From contig NZ_LYPB01000086.1 in the NCBI RefSeq assembly GCF_001653565.1, forward strand, positions 25,246 through 79,755: 54,510 nt of DNA. The letters run 5' to 3'. Position 1 is the first letter of the stretch, and each line of letters starts with the position of its first letter. A program made the translations under genes and the position numbers. Below are positions 30,279-40,108 of this stretch, piece after piece. The notes beneath the pieces were generated by a model, which was not told the DNA's origin, made no database searches, and saw nothing but the letters and a program-made list of their open reading frames with translations. The DNA comes from Paenibacillus oryzisoli. GTDB lineage: Bacteria > Bacillota > Bacilli > Paenibacillales > NBRC-103111.

Positions 30279-31266
30279 TGCAATGGGCGGAGATCATGCG
30301 CCTAAGATCGTAGTTGAGGGTGCTCTCGCAGCGGCGAAAGAGTGGAAGGACGTACATATCATTCTTGTCGGAAACAGCGCAGCGATAGAAGCGCACCTCA
30401 CAGAGAGGCCGGATAACCTAACGATTCGTCATGCGGAAGAAGTCATCGAAGCCGAGGATGAGCCAGTTAAAGCGGTTCGTCGGAAGAAAGATGCTTCCAT
30501 GGTTGTGGCAGGAAGATTAGTTCGTGAGAAAGAAGCAGAAGCTATGATTTCTGCAGGCAATACGGGAGCATTAATGACGACTGGATTGCTCGTTGTAGGA
30601 AGAATTCCTGGTATTGAACGTCCAGCATTAGCGCCAATGATCCCGACGATGGATGGTCACGGTGTGCTTGCCTTGGACTTAGGGGCGAATATGGATGCAA
30701 CCCCAGAACAATTGATCCAATATGCGATTATGGGTAGTATTTATCGTTCCAAAGTACATGGAGTTAACAAACCTCGCGTAGGATTGTTGAATGTAGGGAC
30801 GGAATCGGCCAAAGGGAATGAATTAACCAAAACAGCATATCCTTTACTGGAGCAAGCTCCAATTCATTTTGTGGGTAATGTGGAGTCCTCGCAAGTACTG
30901 CGTGCGCAGTGTGACGTTATTGTTTGCGATGGATTTGCTGGAAATATTATGTTGAAAACATTGGAGGGCGCTGCGTCCACCATTTTCTCAGCGTTAAAGC
31001 AAGAATTTACGAAATCCATATTCACTAAGCTGGCAGCTGCTGTGTTGAAGCCAGGGTTAACGCAATTCCGCAAGAAGCTGGATTATAATGAACATGGAGC
31101 TGCACCTTTTCTAGGCATTGATGGACTAGTTCTCAAAAGTCATGGTTCATCCGATGCAAATGCTATTAAGAATGCCGTACGTCAAGCAAGAATCGCGTTA
31201 CAAAATGATTTGGTTGGCACCATATCTGCCGAAATTAGCCGCGGGAAGCGAGATATAACAACATGA
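30262..31266 (+). CDS. plsX: Phosphate acyltransferase PlsX
   Basis: A 334-residue enzyme that converts acyl-ACP and phosphate to acyl-phosphate, the first step of phospholipid synthesis in most Gram-positives. MRIAIDAMGGDHAPKIVVEG is diagnostic, with SAGNTGALMT and NIMLKTLEG later. GGGAGG lies 9 bases before the ATG, inside the fapR end. Its stop overlaps fabH by ATGA. Confidence 0.97.
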   Translation: MRIAIDAMGGDHAPKIVVEGALAAAKEWKDVHIILVGNSAAIEAHLTERPDNLTIRHAEEVIEAEDEPVKAVRRKKDASMVVAGRLVREKEAEAMISAGNTGALMTTGLLVVGRIPGIERPALAPMIPTMDGHGVLALDLGANMDATPEQLIQYAIMGSIYRSKVHGVNKPRVGLLNVGTESAKGNELTKTAYPLLEQAPIHFVGNVESSQVLRAQCDVIVCDGFAGNIMLKTLEGAASTIFSALKQEFTKSIFTKLAAAVLKPGLTQFRKKLDYNEHGAAPFLGIDGLVLKSHGSSDANAIKNAVRQARIALQNDLVGTISAEISRGKRDITT

Positions 31267-32249
31267 ACTTAATACCAGTTGGGGTACTCGGATCGGGTAA
31301 ATATGTACCAGAACGTATTTTAACCAATCAAGAATTAGAAACAATGGTCGAAACGAACGATGAGTGGATCGTAACGCGAACAGGTATCCGCGAGAGAAGA
31401 ATCGCAGCAGAAGGACAAGCTACGTCGGATCTGTGCTTTGAAGCTTCCCTAGTAGCACTGTCTAATGCAGGGATTACTGCGGATCAATTGGATTTGATCA
31501 TTGTAGCGACGATTACACCAGATATGTCATTCCCATCAACAGCATGTATTCTTCAAGAAAAACTGGGAGCGAAGAAAGCAGCAGCGTTCGACTTATCAGC
31601 AGCTTGTTCAGGTTTTGTCTATGGACTAGCTAATGCAGCTAACTTTATCGCTACAGGTACATATAAATACGCGCTTGTAATTGGAGCAGATTGTCTGTCC
31701 AAAATTACCGATTACACAGACCGCAATACTTGTATTTTATTTGGAGATGGAGCGGGCGCAGTTGTCATTGGTGAAGTGCCGGAAGAAAGAGGGTTCAAAT
31801 CCTTCGAATTAGGCGCTGATGGTACCGGAGGTCCTCTTCTGAAAATCGAGGGCGGCGGATCCCGTAATCCTGCTTCGCAGAACTCTCTCGACCAGCGTTT
31901 ACATTACATCTATATGGCTGGTGCTGAGGTATTCAAGTTTGCTGTTCGCATTATGGGCAATGCTGCAGATGAAGCGCTTCGCAAAGCAGGTTGGGAGAAA
32001 TCAGACATTGATTTGCTTGTGCCTCACCAAGCCAACATGAGGATTATTCAATCCTCGCTGAATCGCTTGGAATTGTCGGAAGACAAATGTATGATTAACT
32101 TGGACAAGTATGGTAATATGTCTGCAGCTTCCATTCCGGTTGCCTTAGCAGAAGCTTCCGAACAAGGCAGATTGAGCGAAGGTGATCGATTGATTTTGGT
32201 TGGATTTGGCGGCGGACTCACTTGGGGTGCTACAGCTTTAGTGTGGTAG
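31263..32249 (+). CDS. fabH: 3-oxoacyl-ACP synthase III
   Basis: A 328-residue condensing enzyme that starts fatty-acid synthesis from acyl-CoA and malonyl-ACP. The catalytic triad is present: Cys115 in SAACSGF, His in VPHQANMRI, Asn in YGNMSAASIP. In Bacilli FabH prefers branched primers from Val, Leu and Ile, giving iso/anteiso lipids. Coupled to plsX by the ATGA overlap. Confidence 0.96.
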   Translation: MNLIPVGVLGSGKYVPERILTNQELETMVETNDEWIVTRTGIRERRIAAEGQATSDLCFEASLVALSNAGITADQLDLIIVATITPDMSFPSTACILQEKLGAKKAAAFDLSAACSGFVYGLANAANFIATGTYKYALVIGADCLSKITDYTDRNTCILFGDGAGAVVIGEVPEERGFKSFELGADGTGGPLLKIEGGGSRNPASQNSLDQRLHYIYMAGAEVFKFAVRIMGNAADEALRKAGWEKSDIDLLVPHQANMRIIQSSLNRLELSEDKCMINLDKYGNMSAASIPVALAEASEQGRLSEGDRLILVGFGGGLTWGATALVW

Positions 32250-32318
32250 TAGTTAGATGAACTTATTTTAATGTGAAAAAGTGACTGAATATATCGTGGA
32301 AGGGGATCCTTTTCTCGT

Positions 32319-33272
32319 ATGGGTAAAATAGCATTTGTATTTCCGGGCCAAGGCTCTCAATCCGTTGGTATGGGACAAGATCTATACAACGCGTTGCCAG
32401 CTGCCCAAGATTATTTCGATCGCGCTAACGCAGCGCTGGGCTTTTCTTTGTCTGATCTGATCTTCCAAGGTCCAGAGGACCAATTGAAGATCACGTACCA
32501 CACGCAGCCAGCGCTGCTCACGACAAGCATCGCTTGTCTGGAAGCATTCAAGGCTGCTGGTGTTACGCCAGACTATGTCGCAGGACATAGTCTGGGCGAG
32601 TACAGCGCGCTCGTCGCAGCCGGCGTGCTCGCGTTCGAAGACGCGGTTCGCACCGTGCGGGCCCGCGGCGAGTTCATGGAGCAGGCCGTCCCTGGCGGCC
32701 TGGGCGCCATGGCAGCCGTGCTGGGAGCCGAGCGCGAAGCGCTGACGGAGCTCTGCACGGCAATCACAAGCGGTGGCTCCGTCGTGGAGCTCGCCAATGT
32801 GAACTGCCCGGGACAGATTGTCGTCTCGGGCAGTAAGGAAGGCGTTGCAGCGGTTGTTGAGCGCTGCAAGGAAGCTGGCGCGAAGCGTGCCATTCCGCTT
32901 GAAGTGAGCGGGCCGTTTCATTCGTCCCTCATGAAGCCAGCCTCGGAGCGCCTCGCAGGGGTGCTCGCGTCCATCGAGATGAGCGATGCTGCCGTACCTG
33001 TTGTGGCCAACGTAACGGCACGTCCTGTCACCCAGCCGAGCGATATTCGCGGCTTGCTGGTGGAGCAGGTGTATTCTCCCGTTCTATGGGAAGACACAAT
33101 TACGTACCTGATCAGCCAAGGCGTAGATACGTTCATCGAGCTAGGCTCGGGAACGGTGCTTGCCGGCTTGATCAAGAAAGTCGACAAAACGGTGAAAACC
33201 GTGTCGATCGGCAGCCTGGAAGCGCTGGACAAGTACAAGGAGGAGACTGATGACGGTCATGTTAACGGGTAA
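32319..33272 (+). CDS. fabD: Malonyl-CoA:ACP transacylase
   Basis: A 317-residue enzyme that moves malonyl from CoA to ACP. FPGQGSQSVGMG starts the protein; Ser91 in GHSLGEYSALVAAG is the nucleophile and the His-bearing VSGPFHSSLM follows. The middle third (about 32560-33130) is clearly more GC-rich than its neighbours, a local shift without loss of function. Its end overlaps fabG by 23 bases. Confidence 0.96.
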   Translation: MGKIAFVFPGQGSQSVGMGQDLYNALPAAQDYFDRANAALGFSLSDLIFQGPEDQLKITYHTQPALLTTSIACLEAFKAAGVTPDYVAGHSLGEYSALVAAGVLAFEDAVRTVRARGEFMEQAVPGGLGAMAAVLGAEREALTELCTAITSGGSVVELANVNCPGQIVVSGSKEGVAAVVERCKEAGAKRAIPLEVSGPFHSSLMKPASERLAGVLASIEMSDAAVPVVANVTARPVTQPSDIRGLLVEQVYSPVLWEDTITYLISQGVDTFIELGSGTVLAGLIKKVDKTVKTVSIGSLEALDKYKEETDDGHVNG

Positions 33273-33999
33273 AGTGGCGCTAGTCACAGGAGCTTCACGT
33301 GGCATTGGGCGGGCAATTGCTTTGCATTTGGCCGAGCATGGGGCCGATGTAGTGGTCAACTACGCAGGTAGTGAAGCCGCTGCTGGGGAGGTTGTAGCTG
33401 CGATTGAAGCGATGGGCCGGAAAGCGATTAAATTGCGTGCAGACGTGAGCAGCTATCAAGAAGCTGACGATTTGGTCAAGCAAACGTTAGAAGTTTTTGG
33501 TAAAATTGATATTCTCGTGAATAATGCGGGCATAACAAGAGACAATTTAATCATGCGAATGAAAGAAGAAGAATTCGATCAAGTGATCGCTACCAATCTC
33601 AAAGGCGTGTTCAACTGTGTTAAAGCCGTTACACGCCCGATGATGAAGCAGCGGTTCGGTCGAATTATCAATATATCTTCTGTAGTTGGTGTGCTCGGTA
33701 ATCCGGGTCAAGCCAACTATGTAGCAGCCAAAGCAGGTGTAATCGGACTTACGAAAGCTACAGCGAGAGAGTTATCCTCCCGTGGCATAACCGTAAACGC
33801 CGTTGCGCCAGGCTTTATTGAAACCGATATGACAGACAAATTGTCTGCTGAGATGCGTGAACATATGCTGAAGCAAATCCCGCTGGAACGTCTTGGACAA
33901 CCAGAGGAAATTGCGAAGGTAGTTCGCTTCTTGGCTTCTGACGATGCCTCTTACATGACGGGGCAAACGCTCCATGTAGATGGCGGAATGTACATGTAA
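33250..33999 (+). CDS. fabG: 3-oxoacyl-ACP reductase
   Basis: A 249-residue short-chain dehydrogenase. The NADPH motif GASRGIGRA, the NNAG motif (LVNNAGITRDN), catalytic Ser in INISSVVG and the Tyr-x-x-x-Lys pair (NYVAAKAGV) are all present. It reduces 3-oxoacyl-ACP in each elongation cycle. AAGGAGGAG precedes ATG 33250 inside fabD. Confidence 0.96.
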   Translation: MTVMLTGKVALVTGASRGIGRAIALHLAEHGADVVVNYAGSEAAAGEVVAAIEAMGRKAIKLRADVSSYQEADDLVKQTLEVFGKIDILVNNAGITRDNLIMRMKEEEFDQVIATNLKGVFNCVKAVTRPMMKQRFGRIINISSVVGVLGNPGQANYVAAKAGVIGLTKATARELSSRGITVNAVAPGFIETDMTDKLSAEMREHMLKQIPLERLGQPEEIAKVVRFLASDDASYMTGQTLHVDGGMYM

Positions 34000-34012
34000 G
34001 TTTCTGGGAAAT

Positions 34013-34054
34013 GAGAATCTCAAATTGCCTACTGGCAATCTGTCAAAGATTCTC
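34013..34054 (+). other. Compound hairpin in the fabG-acpP gap
   Basis: GAGAATCT (34013-34020) pairs with AGATTCTC (34047-34054), enclosing TTGCC/GGCAA. A TATAAT follows at 34056-34061. The hairpin may end part of the fab transcript or protect the acpP mRNA, and the TATAAT could start a separate acpP transcript; no good -35 is seen. Confidence 0.45.
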
Positions 34055-34083
34055 GTATAATACCAAATGAGGAGGTGAACCGG

Positions 34084-34317
34084 ATGTCCGACGTATTGGA
34101 TCGTGTTAAACGAATTGTAGTCGATCGTCTAGGGGTTGATGAAGCTGAAGTCACCCTCGAAGCATCTTTCAAAGAAGACCTAGGTGCTGATTCTCTCGAT
34201 GTAGTTGAATTAGTAATGGAATTAGAAGATGAGTTCGATTTAGAAATTTCAGATGAAGATGCTGAGAAGATTACGACAGTAGGAGAAGTTACGAATTACA
34301 TAAAATCTCATACGTAA
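34084..34317 (+). CDS. acpP: Acyl carrier protein
   Basis: A 77-residue acidic protein. GADSLDVVELVMELE contains the Ser that carries 4'-phosphopantetheine. GAGGAGGTG lies before ATG 34084, which gives the standard length; the in-frame GTG at 34075 overlaps the ribosome site. It carries the growing chain for all Fab enzymes around it. Confidence 0.97.
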   Translation: MSDVLDRVKRIVVDRLGVDEAEVTLEASFKEDLGADSLDVVELVMELEDEFDLEISDEDAEKITTVGEVTNYIKSHT

Positions 34318-34327
34318 TAGTCTACAG

Positions 34328-34354
34328 AGTCCCGTTTCTAATAAAGACGGGACT
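34328..34354 (+). terminator. Hairpin after acpP
   Basis: AGTCCCGT (34328-34335) pairs with ACGGGACT (34347-34354). It is followed by TCTCTCC, not a T run, so it is likely a partial terminator or 3'-end stabiliser that sets a high acpP to fabF ratio. Confidence 0.5.
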
Positions 34355-34408
34355 TCTCTCCATTCTCACCAATAAAAAATATGAATGACTACATAGAAGG
34401 TGGTACAA

Positions 34409-35644
34409 ATGAACAGAGTTGTAATTACAGGTATGGGCGTAGTTACTGCCCTTGGTCAAGATCTAGAAACGTTCTGGGGAAATCTCTCTTCAGGTAAATC
34501 TGGCGTAGGATTAATTGAGAACTTTGATGTAAGCGAATACCCAACACGGATTGCAGCTGAAATTAAAGATTTCAATATTGAGAACTATGTGGATCGCAAG
34601 GAATCTCGCCGGATGGATCGTTTCGTTCAGTTTGCAGTTGCTGGTGCTTTGAATGCACTCAAGGACGCGAATTTGAATGTGAATGAGGATGCGGATCCGG
34701 AGCGTGTAGGCGTTTCAGTCGGATCAGGCATTGGCGGTTTGAATACATGGGAAGAGCAGCATCGCATTTTGTTAGAAAAGGGTCCTAAGCGAGTTTCTCC
34801 ATTCTTTATCCCGATGATGATTGCGAACATGGCATCTGGTCATGTGTCGATGGTCACCGGAGCGAAAGGGCCGAACTCCACAGCGGTAACAGCTTGTGCA
34901 ACAGGAACGCATTCTATTGGGGACTCTTTCAAAATGATTCAACGTGGCGACGCAGACGTGATGATTTGCGGCGGTGCCGAAGCGACGATTACTCCGATTG
35001 GAGTAGCCGGTTTCTGCGCACTGCGTGCGATGTCAACGCGCAATGAAGAGCCGCATTTGGCAAGTCGCCCTTTCGATTCAGGTCGTGATGGCTTTGTTAT
35101 GGGTGAAGGCGCTGGTGTACTCATTCTGGAGTCACTAGAGCATGCTCAGAAGCGTGGGGCACGCATCTATGCAGAAGTTATTGGATACGGCATGAGCGGT
35201 GACGCTTATCATATGACAGATCCAGACCCAGATGGTGCTGCACGTTGTATGGTGAAAGCGATCAAGGATGCAGGTATTTCGCCTGATGAAATTTCTTACA
35301 TTAATGCGCACGGCACGTCGACGCCAGTTGGTGATAAATCCGAAACGATCGCCATCAAGAAAGCGCTTGGCGAGCATGCTTATAAAGTTGCTGTAAGTTC
35401 AACGAAATCCATGACAGGTCATTTGCTTGGTGCTGCTGGCGGTGTGGAAGCTGTCATTTGTGGATTATCAATTGCTAATAGTCTGATTGCTCCGACAATC
35501 AACTTAGATAATCAAGATCCTGAGTGTGATTTGGATTACGTGCCAAATAAGGCGCGTGAAGCGAACGTTGATATTGCGATGTCGAACTCCTTTGGCTTCG
35601 GTGGTCATAATGCAACGATCATTATGAAGAAATTTCAAGCATAA
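34409..35644 (+). CDS. fabF: 3-oxoacyl-ACP synthase II
   Basis: A 411-residue elongating condensing enzyme. NRVVITGMGVVTALG begins it; the catalytic Cys is in TACATGTHS, the two His in NAHGTSTPVGD and KSMTGHLLGAAG. ATG 34409 has GAAGGTGG upstream. It completes the fab set in this block. Confidence 0.96.
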   Translation: MNRVVITGMGVVTALGQDLETFWGNLSSGKSGVGLIENFDVSEYPTRIAAEIKDFNIENYVDRKESRRMDRFVQFAVAGALNALKDANLNVNEDADPERVGVSVGSGIGGLNTWEEQHRILLEKGPKRVSPFFIPMMIANMASGHVSMVTGAKGPNSTAVTACATGTHSIGDSFKMIQRGDADVMICGGAEATITPIGVAGFCALRAMSTRNEEPHLASRPFDSGRDGFVMGEGAGVLILESLEHAQKRGARIYAEVIGYGMSGDAYHMTDPDPDGAARCMVKAIKDAGISPDEISYINAHGTSTPVGDKSETIAIKKALGEHAYKVAVSSTKSMTGHLLGAAGGVEAVICGLSIANSLIAPTINLDNQDPECDLDYVPNKAREANVDIAMSNSFGFGGHNATIIMKKFQA

Positions 35645-35704
35645 TTACCATGCCTGTGACGAAAGATAACGGAATATCATTCTCTCCGGGTGGTGAAGTA
35701 AGAC

Positions 35705-36406
35705 ATGAACCGTGAAATTAAAGATTTACAGAAGCAATTAGGTATTTATTTTCGCAAAATGGAACTGTTGAAACAAGCTTTCACACATTCCTCCTATGTG
35801 AATGAACATCGCATTGCTGGACATAAAGATAACGAACGGCTTGAATTTCTTGGAGATGCCGTACTCGAGTTAACAGTTTCGGAATTCTTATATGAATCTT
35901 ATCCTGGGCGTTCAGAAGGTGAATTAACGAAGCTGAGAGCATCCATTGTCTGCGAGCCGTCGCTCGTGACATTTGCCGAAGATTTGGATTTTGGGTCTTT
36001 TGTCTTGTTAGGCAAAGGAGAAGAGTTAACAGGAGGACGTTCTCGGCCAGCCTTATTGGCAGATGTTTTCGAATCCTTTATTGGCGCTTTATATCTAGAC
36101 CAAGGCTTGGATACCGTCAAGGCGTTTCTACAGAAGCATGTTTTCGCCAAAATTTCCAGTGAGGGCAAGCTGCTTGTAATTGACTACAAGACACAATTGC
36201 AGGAGCATACCCAGCATCACAATTTGGGTTCCTTGGAATATCGGATCGTGAATGAACGTGGACCTGCACATGAGCGAGAGTTCGTTGCAGAAGTACACAT
36301 GGATGGCGAGCTTCTGGGAACTGGTGCAGGTCGTTCTAAGAAAGAGGCGGAACAGCAGGCTGCTGCTGGTGCACTGTCCAAATTAAACGTTACTGTACTC
36401 CGATAG
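35705..36406 (+). CDS. rnc: Ribonuclease III
   Basis: A 233-residue double-strand-specific endonuclease. The signature NERLEFLGDAVLEL carries the metal-binding acidic residues, and the C-terminal double-stranded RNA-binding domain ends with GAGRSKKEAEQQAAAGALS. It processes rRNA and structured mRNAs. The order rnc-smc-ftsY is conserved in Bacilli. Confidence 0.96.
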   Translation: MNREIKDLQKQLGIYFRKMELLKQAFTHSSYVNEHRIAGHKDNERLEFLGDAVLELTVSEFLYESYPGRSEGELTKLRASIVCEPSLVTFAEDLDFGSFVLLGKGEELTGGRSRPALLADVFESFIGALYLDQGLDTVKAFLQKHVFAKISSEGKLLVIDYKTQLQEHTQHHNLGSLEYRIVNERGPAHEREFVAEVHMDGELLGTGAGRSKKEAEQQAAAGALSKLNVTVLR

Positions 36407-36426
36407 TAGATTAACCAGAAGAGGCG

Positions 36427-36446
36427 GCAGCTGCTGCCTTTTTTGT
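36427..36446 (+). terminator. Intrinsic terminator after rnc
   Basis: GGCAG-CTG-CTGCC hairpin (36426-36438) with six to eight T following. Probably partial, since smc lies closely downstream. Confidence 0.65.
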
Positions 36447-36500
36447 TTTTCTCTCTTATTTTGATAGGCGATATGTTACAATACTTTTTGAGGTGAGACC

Positions 36501-39500
36501 ATGTTTTTGAAACGGATCGAATTATCCGGATTTAAATCATTCGCGGATCGGACGGAACTCGAATTTGTACGAGGAATAACCGCGGTTGTAGGTCCTAACG
36601 GGAGTGGCAAGAGTAATATCTCGGACGGGATCCGTTGGGTGTTAGGCGAACAAAGCGCGAAATCTTTGCGCGGGGGTAAAATGGAAGATGTCATTTTCGC
36701 TGGCAGCGATGCTCGTCGTGCAGTGAATTATGGAGAAGTCTCGCTTACATTGGATAATGCTTCGCAATCGCTTCCGCTTGACTTCAACGAAGTAACGGTT
36801 ACGCGGAGAGTACATCGTAATGGTGATAGTGAATATTTGATCAATAAACAACCATGTCGTTTGAAGGATATCACGGAGTTGTTCATGGACACCGGTATCG
36901 GGAAAGAAGCGTATTCCATCATTGGACAAGGGCGAATTGAAGAAATTTTGAGTACGAAATCGGAAGATCGTCGAGGCATTTTTGAAGAAGCTTCGGGGAT
37001 TGTTAAATATAAATCACGTAAGCGCGAAGCAGAGAAGAAATTAAACGATACCGAGCAGAATTTGCTGCGGATTCATGATTTAGTTTCAGAGCTCGAAGAT
37101 CAAGTTGAGCCACTTCGGGACCAAGCGGAGAAAGCGATTCGTTTTAAAGAATTGAAGGAAACACTCAAAAGCAGTGAGATCTCGATGTATGTCCATCAGA
37201 TCGATCAGATCTATATAGCATGGAATGACGCAACGCAGTTGCTGGAGAAGTTAACAAAAGAGCAAACGGAATTGTCTACAATCGTAAGCAAACATGATGC
37301 GCATTTGGAAAAGCATCGATTAGAAACGCGCAGGCTGGAAGAGGAACTAGAAACACTGCAAGAGAGTCTATTAGGTTTGAGTGAGGAATTCGAGAAGTGT
37401 GAAGGTCACGGTGAGGTTCTCAAAGAACGGAAGAAGAACTATGTGACGAATCATCTCCAACTCAGCACCACAATCGCTATGCAAGAACAGCGTAAAGCAG
37501 ATAAAGAAGCAGATTTGAGCGAACAGCGTGATAAAATCATTGGAATCGGTGCGCAGTTGTTCGAATTCCAAGCAAAGCTGACTGCGGAAGAGCAGCGCTT
37601 GCAAGGAGTAAGCGGAGGTATCAGTTCATCGCCTGAAGAACAGTTGAAGGGCGAGTTGTTGGAAACGCTCAACCGTATGGCACAGTCCCGCAATGAAATT
37701 CGCTACGCCGAGCAGCAAATCGAAAGCATTGGGCGTCGATTGGATAGACTGGATGAGGAACGCCAGAAATGGGCGGATCAACGTGAAAGTATTACGCGCC
37801 GTAAGCAGGAGCTTTCCACTAAATTGCAAGAGACGGTTGGTGACATCGAGCGTGCAAGACAAGAATATGTCGGGTTAACCCAAGCGTTAAAGAGTAAGCA
37901 AGGATTGCTGGATGAAGCGCAGTCAATGGTACGGAAATGGGAGCAGAAGATGGACAGCTTAGTTTCCCGCCGCGACACTATGAAGGAAATGGCCAATGAT
38001 TACGATGGCTTCCAACAAGGTGTTAAGGAAGTACTCAAAGCGAAAACACGCAAAGATCTACGTGGCATTCGCGGAGCGGTAGCAGAGCTTGTCAAAGTTC
38101 CTGCCAATGTGGAAGTAGCTATAGAAACGGCCTTAGGCGGAGCTTTGCAAAATATCGTCGTCGAGACGGAAGCTGACGGCCGAGAAGCGATTGCTTTCCT
38201 GAAGCGTCGTCAAATGGGACGAGCTACGTTCTTGCCGATGAATGTCATTCGCGGACGCTCGATATCGGACCATGAGAGTCAGACGTTGAAAGCATCGAAG
38301 GGCTTTGTAGGGATCGCGGTTGATCTCGTTTCTTTCGATTCCACATATACGAATATATTCTCCAGTTTATTAGGGAATGTCGTCATTGCTGAGAGTTTGG
38401 AAGACGCCAATCATATCGCGGCCAAAGCACAATATCGCTACCGTGTCGTGACGCTTGAGGGAGACGTTGTTAACCCAGGGGGCTCCATGACGGGGGGAAG
38501 CTTACAGAAGAAGTCTACGAATTTATTAGGCCGTCAACGTCAAATTGAAGAACTCGATGCAGAGATTGCAACTTCAGAAGGACAGCTCAGCGGTTTGCGT
38601 AGTCAATCCAGCACATTGAAGCGTGAAATTACCGATGAAATGTTAAAAGTTGAACAACTGCGTCAATTAGGTGAGGGGCAACGGATTACGGAGCAGCAAC
38701 TTCGCGCGGAATTGAATCCGCTGGAATCAGAAAGCCGTACTGTTGAAGAACAGCTGGCACTGGATAGCCAAGACAGAGGCGCGCTAATGAGCGAACGAAC
38801 TGACTTTGGCCGCAAGAAGGTCGAAAGCGAAGCAACGCTCGCACAGCTCCAGGAAGAAGAAGCTTCTCTGCAACAAGCGATTCGTGATGCCGAGAGCTCA
38901 CGTAAGGCAAGTGAATCTCAAAAAGAAGAGCTGCAAAGCCAACTGACAGATTTGAAGGTGAAAGTCGCCTCAACATCACAAGAGAAACAGTCCCTTCAAG
39001 ATCAACAAAGACGTTTGCAACAGGATCTAAGTGATGTGGAGCGTGAGATAGAGGTCAATCGCGGTCTATTAACTCAGTTAGAGAGTGATATGGCAACGCT
39101 TGAACAAGAAACTGTTCTTCAAATTGAGCAATTGAATGATTTGAAGCTTAAGAAGCAGCAATGTTCCGAAAGCATCGAGTTCAAGCGAGCAGAGCGTGTG
39201 GATTGGTTACAGAAGCTTGAGCAGGGTGAGAATGAGACGCGTACGCAGCGTATTCAACTGAAACAAGTCGAAGAAAATCTCCATCAAACCGAAGTGCGAG
39301 TAACACGTCTTGATGTGGAGCTTGAGAATTTGCTTAAGAAGCTTGCCGAAGAATATGAGTTAAGCTACGAGTTGGCGAAAATGCGGTATCCCGTTCCTGA
39401 AGACATTCAGGGTACACAAAGTAAAGTACGTGAGTTGAAACGTGAAATTACTTCTCTTGGAGACGTGAATCTCGGCGCAATTGAGGAATACGCGCGTGTA

Positions 39501-40076
39501 TCCGAACGTTTTGAGTTCTTGAGCTCACAGAAGGATGATTTGATCGAAGCAAAAACAACCCTATATCAAGTTATTCGTGAAATGGATCAAGAAATGTCCA
39601 AACGTTTTAAAACGACGTTCGATGCTATTCGCTCTCATTTCGGCGTTGTATTTGCGAAGTTATTCGGTGGTGGTCGTGCAGATTTAATTCTGTCTGAGCC
39701 TGAGAATATGCTGGATACTGGTATTGAGATTGTGGCTCAGCCGCCAGGCAAGAAGCTGCAAAACCTGCAATTGCTATCAGGCGGCGAACGTGCATTGACT
39801 GCGATTGCACTCTTGTTCTCTATTATTCGCGTGAAGCCTGTGCCATTCTGCGTACTGGATGAGGTAGAAGCCGCTTTAGACGAGGCGAATGTCTCTCGTT
39901 TTGCCGAGTATTTACGAGAGTTTTCGGAAATGACGCAATTTATCGTAGTCACACACCGCAAAGGAACGATGGAAGAAGCTGATGTGTTATATGGCGTTAC
40001 CATGCAAGAAGGCGGCGTTTCCAAGCTTGTTTCGGTCCGATTAGAGGATGAGGAAGCGACTATGACAGCATCATAG
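36501..40076 (+). CDS. smc: Chromosome segregation protein SMC
   Basis: A 1191-residue SMC ATPase. Walker A GPNGSGKSN is at 31-39; long coiled coils (about 170-500 and 670-1000) flank a hinge (about 520-640, with LGGALQNIVVETEADGREA); the C-terminal head has LLSGGERALTAIAL and the Walker B VLDEVEAALDEANV. With ScpA and ScpB it forms the condensin ring that organises and segregates the chromosome. GAGGTGAG precedes the ATG. Confidence 0.97.
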   Translation: MFLKRIELSGFKSFADRTELEFVRGITAVVGPNGSGKSNISDGIRWVLGEQSAKSLRGGKMEDVIFAGSDARRAVNYGEVSLTLDNASQSLPLDFNEVTVTRRVHRNGDSEYLINKQPCRLKDITELFMDTGIGKEAYSIIGQGRIEEILSTKSEDRRGIFEEASGIVKYKSRKREAEKKLNDTEQNLLRIHDLVSELEDQVEPLRDQAEKAIRFKELKETLKSSEISMYVHQIDQIYIAWNDATQLLEKLTKEQTELSTIVSKHDAHLEKHRLETRRLEEELETLQESLLGLSEEFEKCEGHGEVLKERKKNYVTNHLQLSTTIAMQEQRKADKEADLSEQRDKIIGIGAQLFEFQAKLTAEEQRLQGVSGGISSSPEEQLKGELLETLNRMAQSRNEIRYAEQQIESIGRRLDRLDEERQKWADQRESITRRKQELSTKLQETVGDIERARQEYVGLTQALKSKQGLLDEAQSMVRKWEQKMDSLVSRRDTMKEMANDYDGFQQGVKEVLKAKTRKDLRGIRGAVAELVKVPANVEVAIETALGGALQNIVVETEADGREAIAFLKRRQMGRATFLPMNVIRGRSISDHESQTLKASKGFVGIAVDLVSFDSTYTNIFSSLLGNVVIAESLEDANHIAAKAQYRYRVVTLEGDVVNPGGSMTGGSLQKKSTNLLGRQRQIEELDAEIATSEGQLSGLRSQSSTLKREITDEMLKVEQLRQLGEGQRITEQQLRAELNPLESESRTVEEQLALDSQDRGALMSERTDFGRKKVESEATLAQLQEEEASLQQAIRDAESSRKASESQKEELQSQLTDLKVKVASTSQEKQSLQDQQRRLQQDLSDVEREIEVNRGLLTQLESDMATLEQETVLQIEQLNDLKLKKQQCSESIEFKRAERVDWLQKLEQGENETRTQRIQLKQVEENLHQTEVRVTRLDVELENLLKKLAEEYELSYELAKMRYPVPEDIQGTQSKVRELKREITSLGDVNLGAIEEYARVSERFEFLSSQKDDLIEAKTTLYQVIREMDQEMSKRFKTTFDAIRSHFGVVFAKLFGGGRADLILSEPENMLDTGIEIVAQPPGKKLQNLQLLSGGERALTAIALLFSIIRVKPVPFCVLDEVEAALDEANVSRFAEYLREFSEMTQFIVVTHRKGTMEEADVLYGVTMQEGGVSKLVSVRLEDEEATMTAS

Positions 40077-40108
40077 TGTGAAATTAACGGAGTTATATAG
40101 GAGGAACT

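Noticed and set aside
32382..33238. Several long minus-strand frames across fabD
   Set aside because: Shadows created by the high GC of fabD.
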